A model generated the notes under the pieces. It was given only the letters and a program-made list of their open reading frames with translations. It made no database searches and was not told the DNA's origin. A stretch of DNA of 64,000 nucleotides from contig CASGBA010000003.1 in NCBI GenBank assembly GCA_949299755.1, positions 62,001 through 126,000 of the forward strand, written 5' to 3'. The position numbers and the translations under genes were made by a program. The DNA is from an uncultured Treponema sp. (lineage in GTDB: Bacteria > Spirochaetota > Spirochaetia > Treponematales > Treponemataceae). This document shows positions 24,459-32,953 of the stretch, one piece after another. Positions within the stretch are counted from its first letter, which is position 1. Each line of letters begins with the position of its first letter.

Positions 24459-26304
24459 TTCTCATCCCCTCCTCAACTGGGGTGCCGGGCGGAGGACTTT
24501 GTTCCACAACGTATCCGTCTCCGCTGATGGAAACAAACAAATCGGTACGGGATAAAAGATCCGTAAGCATTTTTTTCGATATTCCCCTTAAATCCGGCAT
24601 TACATCCCCCAGCTTAACCGGCTCATTCCGGGGTACAATTATTAAACCGGTGTGGCTGACGGAAGTGGCCCTTGCCCGGCCCAACCCGAGATAGTCTATT
24701 ATACTGTTTGCGGCCTTTGAAATTACCGGAGCGGCGATTCTTCCTCCATAGGTTTCCCCAAGAGGCTTGACAATTACCAGATACAAGATTATTTCCGGAT
24801 CATCAGCCGGAAAAATTCCCATACAGCTTGCTATAAAATCTGATTGGCTGTATCCACCGGTTTCAGGATCTATCATTTGGGCAGTTCCTGTTTTTACGGC
24901 AATGGGGACATCTCCTACGGAGGCCCTGGCTCCGGTTCCGCTTTCGGCTGTTCCCTGCATATATGAAAGCATTAAACCGGCGGTTTCCGGCTTTATAGGG
25001 TTTCCCTGGGGGACCGGGTGATGGGTGAAAACAGGAACCCCATCGTGGGAATAAACTTTAGCAAGAAGGGTTAATTTCAGCCTTTCCCCTTTGTTCGCAA
25101 TGGCTGTGGCAGCTTCCACCATTTGAAGGGCAGAGACGGAAATTTCCTGACCCATGGCTATTGTTTGTTTGGATCTTAGGGACCAGGTTGAATTTGATTT
25201 AAAAATACCGGCTGTTTCTCCAGGTAATTCTATTCCGGTTTTTGCCCCGAATCCGAAACTTCTGAGTTTAGCTTCAAAATCACTGTTGGCGGCTCTTTCC
25301 GCCATTTGGGCTGTGCCGTCGTTGCATGAAAAACGTATTACCCCGCCGGGATTCAACCATCCATGGTGTTCAAGACAGCTTATACGTATTGAAGCCCCGT
25401 TGGGTGATGTATACACATATAAACCGTCGCACAGGAATTCATCACTGTCTTTTACAAGTCCCATGTCCAGCAATGCGGAAATGGAGAAAATTTTAAAGAC
25501 TGAGCCAGGCTCATAGGCATATAATGCCGGCCTGTCCTGGCGTTCCGATACGGAACTTTGGGGGAATTTGTTCAAATCCGCGGAAGGCTCGCTTATATAA
25601 GCTAGTATTTCCCCGTTGGAAGAATCCGCCGCTATCATTATCACAGCTTCTGCGTGGGTATTTTCCATTGTTTCAGCCGCAATTTTTTCAAGCTCATACT
25701 GAATGTTACCGTCTATTGTCAGCATAATGTTATAACCGGATGGTGATACCTCTGACAGGGAAGCCGGCGGTGACAGGGTTTCTTGGAAAGAATATTCAGC
25801 TCCCGTCAAACCGAAGCCGTCTTCTCCCACAAAACCCACCACGTGGGAAGCCAGCTTGTTTTCCGGGTAAGTGCGGCTTTGAACGGGTTCGAGCCTTAAC
25901 CCCCTCAAGGAATTGGATTTAACCGCTTCAGAAACAAGATTCTTTTCGTTTTCCGTTATACGTTTTTTCAGGTAAAAAAAGTCACCGGAATCGTCCTTCA
26001 ATTTTTCAAGAATGTCGTCTCTGGAAATACCGGTTATGGGTGCAAGAGTATCGGCGAAAAGATCCTTGTCCTGTACTGCGGAACGGGTTACGGCTATATT
26101 GTAAAGGGTCGTTTGAATGGCTAGTATTTTCCCGTTTCTGTCTAAAATGGAACCTCTTTCAACATTGATTTTTGGCTGGACTTGTATTTCTTTCGGGGAA
26201 AGCATTATCGATGCGTAAGAGAAAATAATCCCCCCGGTGATTGCAGCAGAAATCACAGCGATAAAAATGAGCCGCTTTTTTGAAACAAAGCTGTTTTCTT
26301 CCAT
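24439..26304 (-). CDS. ftsI: Class B penicillin-binding protein with one PASTA domain (621 aa)
   Basis: Septal or elongation peptidoglycan transpeptidase. There is one membrane anchor (about residues 10-32). The N-terminal dimerisation module with ERGSILDRNGKILA follows, then the transpeptidase with SVFK (268-271), SCN (326-328) and KTG (471-473), all in place. The final 60 residues form one PASTA repeat (VMPDLRGISKKML ... VVEQSPPPGTPVEEG), a peptidoglycan or beta-lactam binding module common in FtsI/Spo VD-type proteins. It overlaps the maf-like gene downstream. The FtsI assignment is favoured over PBP2 by the PASTA domain and the domain order; no division gene cluster is adjacent. Confidence 0.88.
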   Translation of the reverse strand: MEENSFVSKKRLIFIAVISAAITGGIIFSYASIMLSPKEIQVQPKINVERGSILDRNGKILAIQTTLYNIAVTRSAVQDKDLFADTLAPITGISRDDILEKLKDDSGDFFYLKKRITENEKNLVSEAVKSNSLRGLRLEPVQSRTYPENKLASHVVGFVGEDGFGLTGAEYSFQETLSPPASLSEVSPSGYNIMLTIDGNIQYELEKIAAETMENTHAEAVIMIAADSSNGEILAYISEPSADLNKFPQSSVSERQDRPALYAYEPGSVFKIFSISALLDMGLVKDSDEFLCDGLYVYTSPNGASIRISCLEHHGWLNPGGVIRFSCNDGTAQMAERAANSDFEAKLRSFGFGAKTGIELPGETAGIFKSNSTWSLRSKQTIAMGQEISVSALQMVEAATAIANKGERLKLTLLAKVYSHDGVPVFTHHPVPQGNPIKPETAGLMLSYMQGTAESGTGARASVGDVPIAVKTGTAQMIDPETGGYSQSDFIASCMGIFPADDPEIILYLVIVKPLGETYGGRIAAPVISKAANSIIDYLGLGRARATSVSHTGLIIVPRNEPVKLGDVMPDLRGISKKMLTDLLSRTDLFVSISGDGYVVEQSPPPGTPVEEGMRIELKLE

Positions 26305-26328
26305 TCCTGACCAAAATTAATTCTTAGT

Positions 26329-26886
26329 TTACTGTCTGGTTCCTTTTCCGGAATAAAAAAGGATTTTTCCACAAAAGGAATCAATATTTATTAAGCCGTA
26401 GTCACGGGAATCCACGGAAGCCTGCAGATTGTCCCCTGTGACAAAAACCTTGTCCGCCGGAATTTTTGTTTTCCTGTCATTTTTTTCCGCCAGCAACATT
26501 TCCGAAAGTTTTCCGTACTGCTCCCGGGAAAGGGGCAGGTATTTATTTCCGGCTATAACACTATAGCCGTTTTTATTTGAAAATACTATATCCATTCCTC
26601 CTGTGGCTGTGCAACGTTTTATATTATACATTCCATTGTGCAGAAAAATCCCTATATCTCCCGGTTCCGGATTTCCCCACCGCAGAATATATGTTTTGGA
26701 CAGGGGCAGTTTTATCCCCCAGGCCAGTTTGTTTATAAAAACCCGCTGTCCGTTTTTCAACCCCGGGAGCATTGAATCCCCTGACACAACGGCTGTGTCC
26801 AGGATAAAAAGCCGGGAAAAGCAGGCGCAAGCTGCCACCGTAAAAAAAATGGCGGCGGTTTTAATTTTTTTCTTTCCGTTTTTCAT
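26329..26886 (-). CDS. lepB: Signal peptidase I (185 aa)
   Basis: Membrane-bound serine protease that removes signal peptides from exported proteins. One N-terminal helix (about residues 8-28) is followed by the nucleophile motif SGDSM (Ser about 38), the Lys-containing box in YNIKRCTA and the late box GDNLQASVDSRDYG. The order and spacing are typical, although the protein is short. The ATG at 26886 is preferred over a TTG two codons earlier. No Shine-Dalgarno precedes it, and a good promoter ends nine bases upstream. It is followed closely by the PBP gene, so lepB, ftsI and the maf-like gene probably form one operon. Confidence 0.9.
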   Translation of the reverse strand: MKNGKKKIKTAAIFFTVAACACFSRLFILDTAVVSGDSMLPGLKNGQRVFINKLAWGIKLPLSKTYILRWGNPEPGDIGIFLHNGMYNIKRCTATGGMDIVFSNKNGYSVIAGNKYLPLSREQYGKLSEMLLAEKNDRKTKIPADKVFVTGDNLQASVDSRDYGLINIDSFCGKILFYSGKGTRQ

Positions 26887-26895
26887 GCGCAAAGT

Positions 26896-26924
26896 ATTCT
26901 AATTATCAGGAATGTTTCTGTCGA
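26896..26924 (-). promoter_or_regulatory. Sigma-70 promoter of lepB, probably leaderless
   Basis: On the minus strand: TCGACA (26919-26924), 17 bases, TAGAAT (26896-26901), nine bases, ATG. Both hexamers match five of six positions. The start site would lie at or next to the start codon. The same sequence also serves as the upstream region of the divergent M23 gene. Confidence 0.65.
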
Positions 26925-26934
26925 TATATATTAC

Positions 26935-28314
26935 ATGGATGTTATCACTATTTTACAACCTGAGAATCACATTTTAACAGGAAAAAGTAAAAGGGGGAAC
27001 GGCAGGGCCTCCTCAAAAATAAAAAAAGGCCTTTCCTGTTTGAATCCCTTCGCTAAAATTAACTCTCTGTTCGGCGGAAAGAAAAAAAGCACCGCCGGAT
27101 TTTCAGATTTCTCTGTGGGGGCTTTTGCCGCTACAGGTTCAATTTCCGGCTGTTCCGGTGACCCTAATACCTGGAATCCGGACTTGAATTATGGCATGAA
27201 ATCTTCTTCCGTCCAGGATGTTTTCACTGTTAATCCCTATTCCGGACGTTCCTTTGGAGGCAAAGCCCCTTTTTCAAGGATTCCTGGTGATTTCAATGAA
27301 CCGGGTTCTTCATTATCTTCATACGGACTTCCCTTTTTCGGAAGCTATACGGCTGTCCTGACAATATTGCTGGCGGCTCTGTGGATTTGCGCTCCTGTTC
27401 TTCAAAGTAAATTCGGATTCCACCGGCTGGAAAAATTTTCCTTAAAAAATGACAATGCCTCGGTTTCCGCCATGAATGCCTTATTGAGCGGCGAATATCT
27501 TCCTGTTTCCGCCATTCTTCAGAATGGGATTGAAATTACCGGGGAAGAACAAATATCCGCCCTGGATGGCAGCTTGGAAATTCTTTCTCCTGTATCTTAT
27601 TCCAATTACACCGTCAAAGGCGGGGATACCATAAGCGCAGTTGCCCTGAGGTTTGGATTGAACAATATCAGTACGATTTTATCAGTAAATGAAATTGAAA
27701 ATGCCCGGCGAATACGTTCAGGACAAAGCCTCAAAATTCCTTCCATGGATGGAATTTTATACACGGTGTCGAAAGGGGACTCAATCTCTTCTATTTCCAG
27801 TAAATTCGGTATTCCCCTTTCAAATTTTTTGGATGCCAATGACCTTAATGATTCCATGCTCATGGCAGGGCAGAAACTGTTTGTGCCTGGCGCCACCTTG
27901 AGCTCCTATGATCTCCGCAAGGCTATGGGAGAACTCTTTATTTATCCCATTCGGGGAAGGCTTACTTCCAGATTCGGTTCCAGGGCAGATCCCTTCACAG
28001 GGGTAAAGAGTTTCCATACCGGTGTAGATTTGGCCGCTCCCATGGGAACTTCCATTAAGGTCTCCTCCGATGGCCGTGTGGCCGATGCCGGCTGGCAGAA
28101 TATTTTCGGGAATTATGTCATTGTGAGTCACGGCGGAGGATATCAAACCCTTTATGCCCATATGAGTAAAATTTCCGTAAAGCGCGGGCAGTATTTAACC
28201 CAGGGTGATGAAGTAGGAAAGGTTGGAAGTACAGGTTACTCAACCGGTCCCCATCTCCATTTTTCAGTGTATAAAAACGGGAAGATGATAGACCCGTTCT
28301 CTGTTCTGGATTGA
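26935..28314 (+). CDS. LysM/M23 family cell-wall peptidase (459 aa)
   Basis: Membrane-anchored peptidoglycan hydrolase. The first 130 residues are a cytosolic Ser/Gly-rich segment. One helix (about residues 137-160) crosses the inner membrane. Two LysM modules follow (about 222-266, YTVKGGDTISAVALRFG; about 274-318, YTVSKGDSISSISSKFG), then an M23 metalloendopeptidase with FHTGVDLAAPMGT and HLHFSVY, the zinc ligands being intact. It should be active, cutting cross-links in the periplasm. The start at 26935 lacks a Shine-Dalgarno; TATATA at 26925-26930 may be its -10. It is divergent from lepB. Confidence 0.88.
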   Translation: MDVITILQPENHILTGKSKRGNGRASSKIKKGLSCLNPFAKINSLFGGKKKSTAGFSDFSVGAFAATGSISGCSGDPNTWNPDLNYGMKSSSVQDVFTVNPYSGRSFGGKAPFSRIPGDFNEPGSSLSSYGLPFFGSYTAVLTILLAALWICAPVLQSKFGFHRLEKFSLKNDNASVSAMNALLSGEYLPVSAILQNGIEITGEEQISALDGSLEILSPVSYSNYTVKGGDTISAVALRFGLNNISTILSVNEIENARRIRSGQSLKIPSMDGILYTVSKGDSISSISSKFGIPLSNFLDANDLNDSMLMAGQKLFVPGATLSSYDLRKAMGELFIYPIRGRLTSRFGSRADPFTGVKSFHTGVDLAAPMGTSIKVSSDGRVADAGWQNIFGNYVIVSHGGGYQTLYAHMSKISVKRGQYLTQGDEVGKVGSTGYSTGPHLHFSVYKNGKMIDPFSVLD

Positions 28315-28373
28315 CCGGCAATTGTATAACTGCGGTTTACTGATGTATACTAACTTAAACGAGGTGAAATAAA

Positions 28374-28625
28374 ATGGAGAAATTATCAATTTGTCATATA
28401 TGCGGGCGGACAATTGACGGACTGTTTCCTTTTTGTCCCTGGTGCCGTTCCCGTGTAAAACATGATGTTACTCCAGGGGATTTCACCCCTGTTTTTGTTC
28501 AACCGCAGGATTTACGTAATGAAACAGCTGAGCACAGGATTCAGCTTTTGTCTTTGAATTTGGGGAAACTCGAAAAAGAGCTGGATCTTTTCCTTAACGG
28601 AGTTCCGGCGGAACATCCTTCCTGA
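28374..28625 (+). CDS. Small zinc-ribbon protein (83 aa)
   Basis: A short protein with two CxxC pairs (CHIC at about 7-10 and CPWC at about 22-25) forming a probable zinc ribbon, followed by a helical tail (about 45-80, RIQLLSLNLGKLEKELDLFL) that may form a coiled coil. No known function. The ATG at 28374 has GAGGTG upstream, and a TATACT -10 lies about 23 bases before that. It is followed at 15 bases by the beta-propeller gene, likely one operon. Confidence 0.7.
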   Translation: MEKLSICHICGRTIDGLFPFCPWCRSRVKHDVTPGDFTPVFVQPQDLRNETAEHRIQLLSLNLGKLEKELDLFLNGVPAEHPS

Positions 28626-28640
28626 TTTTGGGGATAGTGC

Positions 28641-30902
28641 ATGAAAAAAATACTGCTTTTTGCCTTTTCGATTTTTATATTTTCGTTTCAATTAATGCCG
28701 GTTTTTTCAGCGGAAATTTCCTTTTCCGGCGGGGTAATAAACCAAAAGGATGAGGTTCTTTTTGCTGTTGATACTTCTGTTCCTGCCCAGCTTCCTTACA
28801 GGACTCTTTTTAAAAAAAACTTGTCCACTGGACAAATGGAGCAGCTTACCTTTTTTCCTGAGCAGATGGAGCTGCTTTCCGGTGGTACAATACTTCAAAT
28901 ACGAAACCGGTTCGGGACAGTACGCTATGATTCTGTTTCAAAGCAATTCACAACCATAAACGCTTTCCCCGCTTTTGTTTCCGGTTCTACGCCCCACCAC
29001 GGGGTGCTGGAAAAAACCGCAGCCAGCCCTGACGGACATTGGATTGCGACCCTTTCGCCCGTTTCCCCTTCCCGGGGTAAACTCATCCTTTCGGATGTCT
29101 CAGGAACTAATTCCAAGGAATTGTCGGCTTCTGCCGGCCGTGGAACCCTTCCGGTTTCATGGTCCCCTGATTCTTCTGTTTTACTTTATGAGGATTCCGG
29201 TTCCCTGTACTATACACGCCCTGATTCCTTTTTTTCTGGCTCGGAACTTCCAGGTAATTTCCGTATTATTGGGGCAGGGTCAATTGATTCGGTAAGCTGG
29301 TACGGTTCATCAAGATTTTTGTATGCTTCCGGAAACAGTGTGTACCGGGTTCATGTACCGGAGCTTTTCACCTATTCCCTGTACAGACCGTTGATATCAG
29401 TGGGAGATTTGGCTGGGAAACTCCCTGAGTCCTTTAATCCCAGGGAAGATAAACTCTGTGCTTCTCCTGACGGGAATTCCGTCCTCTTTGTTTCCGGTTT
29501 GCGTTGTGTTTACTTTTTTCCCCTTTACGGGGATGATTATTTTGCGGGTAACGGTTCTGTCCCCTGTCTCCTCCTGCCGGGTAATACGGCGGAGGTTTTC
29601 CCTTTCTGGACAGAAAGAGGGAAACCGGCTGTTTTTGTCAGAACCGTTGAAGCGGGAAAATCCCTGTTGAAAGGGTGGATTTTATCAGGAACTTCCGGGG
29701 CTGGGGTTTTTATTCCCGTTGTTGTTCCTGCCGAAGCGCGTCAGGTCGTTCTTTCCCCCGATGGTAATTATGCGGCTTTTATCGGCGAATCTGGTGTTTC
29801 CGTGTATTCCGTTTCTTCCTGGACTGAGGTGGCTTCCTATGTTTCTTCCGCTGTTTCCGCGGTATGGATAGACGGAAATTCCCTTTATGTCGGGGGAACA
29901 GGTACAGTTTCCCGGTGGAACTTTAAAACAGGAGCCTCGGAAATTGTGACAATTTCCTCTGTAAACGGTTATGGTTGGGATGAACAAGGTGTTCTTCCTG
30001 TAGCCTTTGTAAGCGCAAACGCAGACTCATCCCAAACCTCCGGACGTTTCCGGTGTACCGGGGGAATGAAATGGGAACTGGCTGCCGGAAGCAGGGCAGG
30101 GGCACCGGTTTCAACAAATTCCAGGTACAGACTGTATTTGGATACCTTTGGCGGTATTTATTCAAATATGCTTTTTGTACGTTCCATTCAAGGTGACGGT
30201 GGAACCAAACCCATAGTTTCTTTTAGCACGGACGGGAAAGGATTTGTTGGCGGTGCCGGCGGAGAAAACGGGAAAACCGCTTCTGTTGCCCTTGTGTTTG
30301 ATGCCCAGGAGGAATCGGACGGGCTTCCGTTTGTTTTATCCGCCCTCAATGAATACGGTATAAAAGCTACTTTCTTCATTAACGGTGAATTTATCCGCCG
30401 GCATCCGGAAGCCGTTTGCGATATTGTGGATTCCGGACACCAAACAGCATCCATGTTTTTTACTCCCTGGAATCTTTCGGACCCGGGATTTAAAATCGAC
30501 TCTGATTTTATAAGGCGTGGTTTAGCCAGAAATGAAGACGACTTCCATAATGTGACAGGCAAAGAGCTTTCTCTGTTATGGCACGCCCCTTATTATGTCC
30601 TTTCTCCGGAAATAGCGGAAGGAGGAAAATCCGCAGGATATGAATATGTCAAAGGCGATATTTTTGTCCCTGATTGGGTTACCGCGGAGATGTCGCCTTC
30701 TTTGCCGGGACTTTACAAGGGCGCGGACCTAATAATTGAAGACATTATGAAAAAGATAAAACCTGGGGATATTATTCCTGTGAGGATCGGGAAAACTCCG
30801 GATGGAACCCGCTCTGATTATTTGTATGACAGGATTAAAGTCCTTTTAAATGCCTTGACAGAGGCGGGTTATTCTGTGGTTACGGTAAGCGAGCTTATGT
30901 GA
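28641..30902 (+). CDS. Secreted beta-propeller protein with degenerate NodB-like domain (753 aa)
   Basis: Exported protein with a signal peptide (about residues 1-23, ending VFSA). Residues about 50-460 contain repeated four-strand units typical of TolB/WD40-like beta-propellers (for example KTAASPDGHWIATLSPVS and VVLSPDGNYAAFIGESG). The C-terminal 220 residues resemble the NodB polysaccharide deacetylase fold (YGIKATFFINGEFIRRHPEAV, HAPYYVLSPEI, VKPGDIIPVRIG-like end), but the catalytic TFDDG reads VFDAQ and the second metal histidine of HxxxH is missing (SGHQTASM). So metal-dependent deacetylation is doubtful; glycan binding may be retained. GGGGA precedes the ATG. A strong terminator follows. 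Confidence 0.72.
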   Translation: MKKILLFAFSIFIFSFQLMPVFSAEISFSGGVINQKDEVLFAVDTSVPAQLPYRTLFKKNLSTGQMEQLTFFPEQMELLSGGTILQIRNRFGTVRYDSVSKQFTTINAFPAFVSGSTPHHGVLEKTAASPDGHWIATLSPVSPSRGKLILSDVSGTNSKELSASAGRGTLPVSWSPDSSVLLYEDSGSLYYTRPDSFFSGSELPGNFRIIGAGSIDSVSWYGSSRFLYASGNSVYRVHVPELFTYSLYRPLISVGDLAGKLPESFNPREDKLCASPDGNSVLFVSGLRCVYFFPLYGDDYFAGNGSVPCLLLPGNTAEVFPFWTERGKPAVFVRTVEAGKSLLKGWILSGTSGAGVFIPVVVPAEARQVVLSPDGNYAAFIGESGVSVYSVSSWTEVASYVSSAVSAVWIDGNSLYVGGTGTVSRWNFKTGASEIVTISSVNGYGWDEQGVLPVAFVSANADSSQTSGRFRCTGGMKWELAAGSRAGAPVSTNSRYRLYLDTFGGIYSNMLFVRSIQGDGGTKPIVSFSTDGKGFVGGAGGENGKTASVALVFDAQEESDGLPFVLSALNEYGIKATFFINGEFIRRHPEAVCDIVDSGHQTASMFFTPWNLSDPGFKIDSDFIRRGLARNEDDFHNVTGKELSLLWHAPYYVLSPEIAEGGKSAGYEYVKGDIFVPDWVTAEMSPSLPGLYKGADLIIEDIMKKIKPGDIIPVRIGKTPDGTRSDYLYDRIKVLLNALTEAGYSVVTVSELM

Positions 30903-30936
30903 TTCTCCTGTTAACGCATCCATGACTTGTTCCCGT

Positions 30937-30973
30937 AAAAAAAGCTTCCGTATGTGTTACGGAAGCTTTTTTT
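30937..30973. terminator. Bidirectional terminator
   Basis: Nearly perfect inverted repeat with seven A, GCTTCCGTA, a 5-base loop, TACGGAAGC and seven T. It ends both the NodB-like gene and the convergent efp gene. Confidence 0.92.
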
Positions 30974-30996
30974 ATCCGGCGGAAAGGAGGTGTTTG

Positions 30997-31560
30997 TCAG
31001 CTGTTCACCCTTTCCTGGTATTCGTTTGTTTCAGTGTTTACGAGTATTTTTTCACCCTGTTTGATGAAAAGAGGTACCCGGACAGTTAAACCTGTTTCAG
31101 TGATAACCGGCTTTGTCGCTCCGGAAACTGTGTCGCCCCGGACATAGTTTTCACTTTCAGTGACAACAAAGGTCATTTTCGCAGGGATTTTCACATCGAT
31201 AGGGTTCCCCTCCCAAATCAAAATGGTATATTCATCACCTTCCCGCAGATAGAATTTCTTGTCACCCACAGTTTCATTGGGAACCATGATTTGGTCGAAG
31301 GATTCAGTGTCCATAAATACATAGTTTTCACCGTCATTATACTGAAATTGTCCCTTGTGTTCATCAACAACAGCGTCTTCCACCATATCGGAGGTTTTAA
31401 TTGTCTGTGATAATACAGAACCGTCCTTCAGATTTTTCATTTTAACCCGTGCCAGGGCCGCCCCTTTCCCCGGATTATGGAATTCCCTTTCTACCACAAG
31501 ATACGGGGAGCCTTTGTTTAAAAGTACAGTTCCCTTGGCAATATCTCCGCCTCTTATCAT
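30997..31560 (-). CDS. efp: Elongation factor P (187 aa)
   Basis: Translation factor that relieves ribosome stalling at consecutive prolines. All three beta-barrel domains are present. The loop tip reads NPGKGAALARVK with a lysine at about residue 33, the site modified by EpmA. The signature in the C-terminal domain (GDTVSGATKPVITETGLTVRVPLFIKQGE) is complete. The ATG at 31560 has AGGAG at good spacing. The EpmA-like gene lies directly upstream on the same strand, supporting functional linkage. Confidence 0.97.
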   Translation of the reverse strand: MIRGGDIAKGTVLLNKGSPYLVVEREFHNPGKGAALARVKMKNLKDGSVLSQTIKTSDMVEDAVVDEHKGQFQYNDGENYVFMDTESFDQIMVPNETVGDKKFYLREGDEYTILIWEGNPIDVKIPAKMTFVVTESENYVRGDTVSGATKPVITETGLTVRVPLFIKQGEKILVNTETNEYQERVNS

Positions 31561-31647
31561 TTTTTTCTCCTGTTACAGCTTGTAAATTGAGATTTTGGTG
31601 TCAACCAATGTTTTCACCGGAATCATACACTATCATGGCTTCTTTGG

Positions 31648-32709
31648 CTAGAACCCGGCAATTTCCATAGGAAACGGCAGCACGGAATCTATGGTTTTTC
31701 TTCCCGAAAGGAACATAAGCAGCCGGTCCACTCCCATGGCAACGCCGGAACAGGGGGGCATTCCGGCGCAGATTTCCGCGAAATTCCTGTCCGCCGGATG
31801 GTTTATTCTGGCTCTTCCCTTGAGCCTTTCCTCTTCCTTGAAAAAAGCCCTTACGGCTTCGCTGTTCCTTTCTTCTGTGTAGCAGTTTGCCAGTTCCACT
31901 CCGGAAGCGTAAAGTTCCCACCGGTCTCTGACTGTATATGCGTTTCCGCTTTCTCTGGGTTTTTCAGAGGCCAGACAGGGGACAAAGGCCGGGTAATCTG
32001 TAAGGAAAACAGGGCCGGCGCCTGCTATTTCCGGCTCAACACATTGGATGAAAATCATATCATATAAATCGTGAAGGGAAAAATCCGATAGCTTCTGTCT
32101 TTCACCCAGTCCCTCTTTTACCGCTGTCTCCACCAGTTTGTCTTTCAAATCCGTATGGAACTTTTCCCCTGTTTTTCCTTTCCCTTCATCCCTGAATGAA
32201 ATACCCGTGTATTTGGAAAAGGCATCGTCAATTGTCATTGAATTGAAGGTGACATTCATGGATGAAGAAACATTTTCCAGGGGGCAAAAACCTTTTTCTT
32301 CCAACCGTTGTATTACATACTGAATCATCTCCATTGTGGTCGCTTTCATTTCTACGGCGCTTGCATTTATTTTATAATATTCCAGCATGGTGAATTCCGG
32401 GCTGTGGAGCCGTCCGGTGGATTCACAGTTCCTGTAGCATTTTGAAATTTGAAATATTGAAATTCCGTGGGCGGCGATTAGTTTTTTTATATAAAGCTCA
32501 GGGGAGGGTAAAAGGAAATAGGGGACAGCCGCCTCCCTTCCTTCTTTGAACGGTTTTATGTATTCGGTTCGGAAAACTTCCAGGCAACTTTCAGGAATCA
32601 ATGCAGACGCCAGAGCCGGGGTGTCCGTTTCAAGGAAGTCTCTGGATGAAAAAAAATCCCGGATTGAAGAAATGACTTCGCTCCGGAACTTCAGCATGTG
32701 TAAATCCAT
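31648..32709 (-). CDS. epmA: EF-P lysine ligase, EpmA-like (353 aa)
   Basis: Class II lysyl-tRNA-synthetase-like catalytic core without the anticodon-binding domain, as in EpmA (GenX/PoxA), which attaches lysine to EF-P. Motif 2 (FQISKCYRNCESTGRLHSPEFTMLEYY) and motif 3 (GVAMGVDRLLM) are intact, as is the ELANCYTEE block. Adjacency to efp supports this over a real tRNA synthetase. The open frame extends 15 codons upstream into the tRNA-Val gene, so the ATG at 32709 is the first credible start. It lies 15 bases from the tRNA 3' end and has no Shine-Dalgarno, so the gene is probably expressed from the tRNA promoter. Confidence 0.88.
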   Translation of the reverse strand: MDLHMLKFRSEVISSIRDFFSSRDFLETDTPALASALIPESCLEVFRTEYIKPFKEGREAAVPYFLLPSPELYIKKLIAAHGISIFQISKCYRNCESTGRLHSPEFTMLEYYKINASAVEMKATTMEMIQYVIQRLEEKGFCPLENVSSSMNVTFNSMTIDDAFSKYTGISFRDEGKGKTGEKFHTDLKDKLVETAVKEGLGERQKLSDFSLHDLYDMIFIQCVEPEIAGAGPVFLTDYPAFVPCLASEKPRESGNAYTVRDRWELYASGVELANCYTEERNSEAVRAFFKEEERLKGRARINHPADRNFAEICAGMPPCSGVAMGVDRLLMFLSGRKTIDSVLPFPMEIAGF

Positions 32710-32724
32710 ATTCAATGTTTTGTT

Positions 32725-32798
32725 TGGGCGCTGAGAGGATCGAACTCCCGACATTCTGGGTGTAAACCAGACGCTCGTACCAGCTGAGCTAAGCGCCC
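32725..32798 (-). tRNA. tRNA-Val (TAC)
   Basis: Complete 74-nt cloverleaf: acceptor GGGCGCT/AGCGCCC, D arm GCTC/GAGC, anticodon arm TCTGG/CCAGA with loop TTTACAC (anticodon TAC), T arm GGGAG/CTCTC (one G-U) with loop TTCGATC, discriminator A. No CCA is encoded. epmA begins 15 bases further on. Confidence 0.95.
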
Positions 32799-32829
32799 TT
32801 TTATAAAGTCGTGCCCGGCACGTTTCCTT

Positions 32830-32858
32830 ATAGTAAATGAAGAAATAAAAAAGGTCAA
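32830..32858 (-). promoter_or_regulatory. Sigma-70 promoter of tRNA-Val
   Basis: On the minus strand: TTGACC (32853-32858), 17 bases, TACTAT (32830-32835). Transcription would start about 25 bases before the tRNA. A small CGTGC/GCACG hairpin lies in the 5' precursor. Confidence 0.65.
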
Positions 32859-32916
32859 CAGTATATACACCGCCATTTGTATTTATTTTTATGTTTTTGC
32901 CTGGAATCTCCTGTTA

Positions 32917-32945
32917 TTGAATATTTCCTTCTTTAAAGATATCAT
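32917..32945 (+). promoter_or_regulatory. Promoter of uvrA, probably leaderless
   Basis: TTGAAT (32917-32922), 17 bases, TATCAT (32940-32945), eight bases, ATG at 32954. An AGG immediately before the ATG is too close to serve as a ribosome site. No SOS-box-like palindrome is obvious. Confidence 0.55.
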
Positions 32946-32953
32946 CAACAGGT

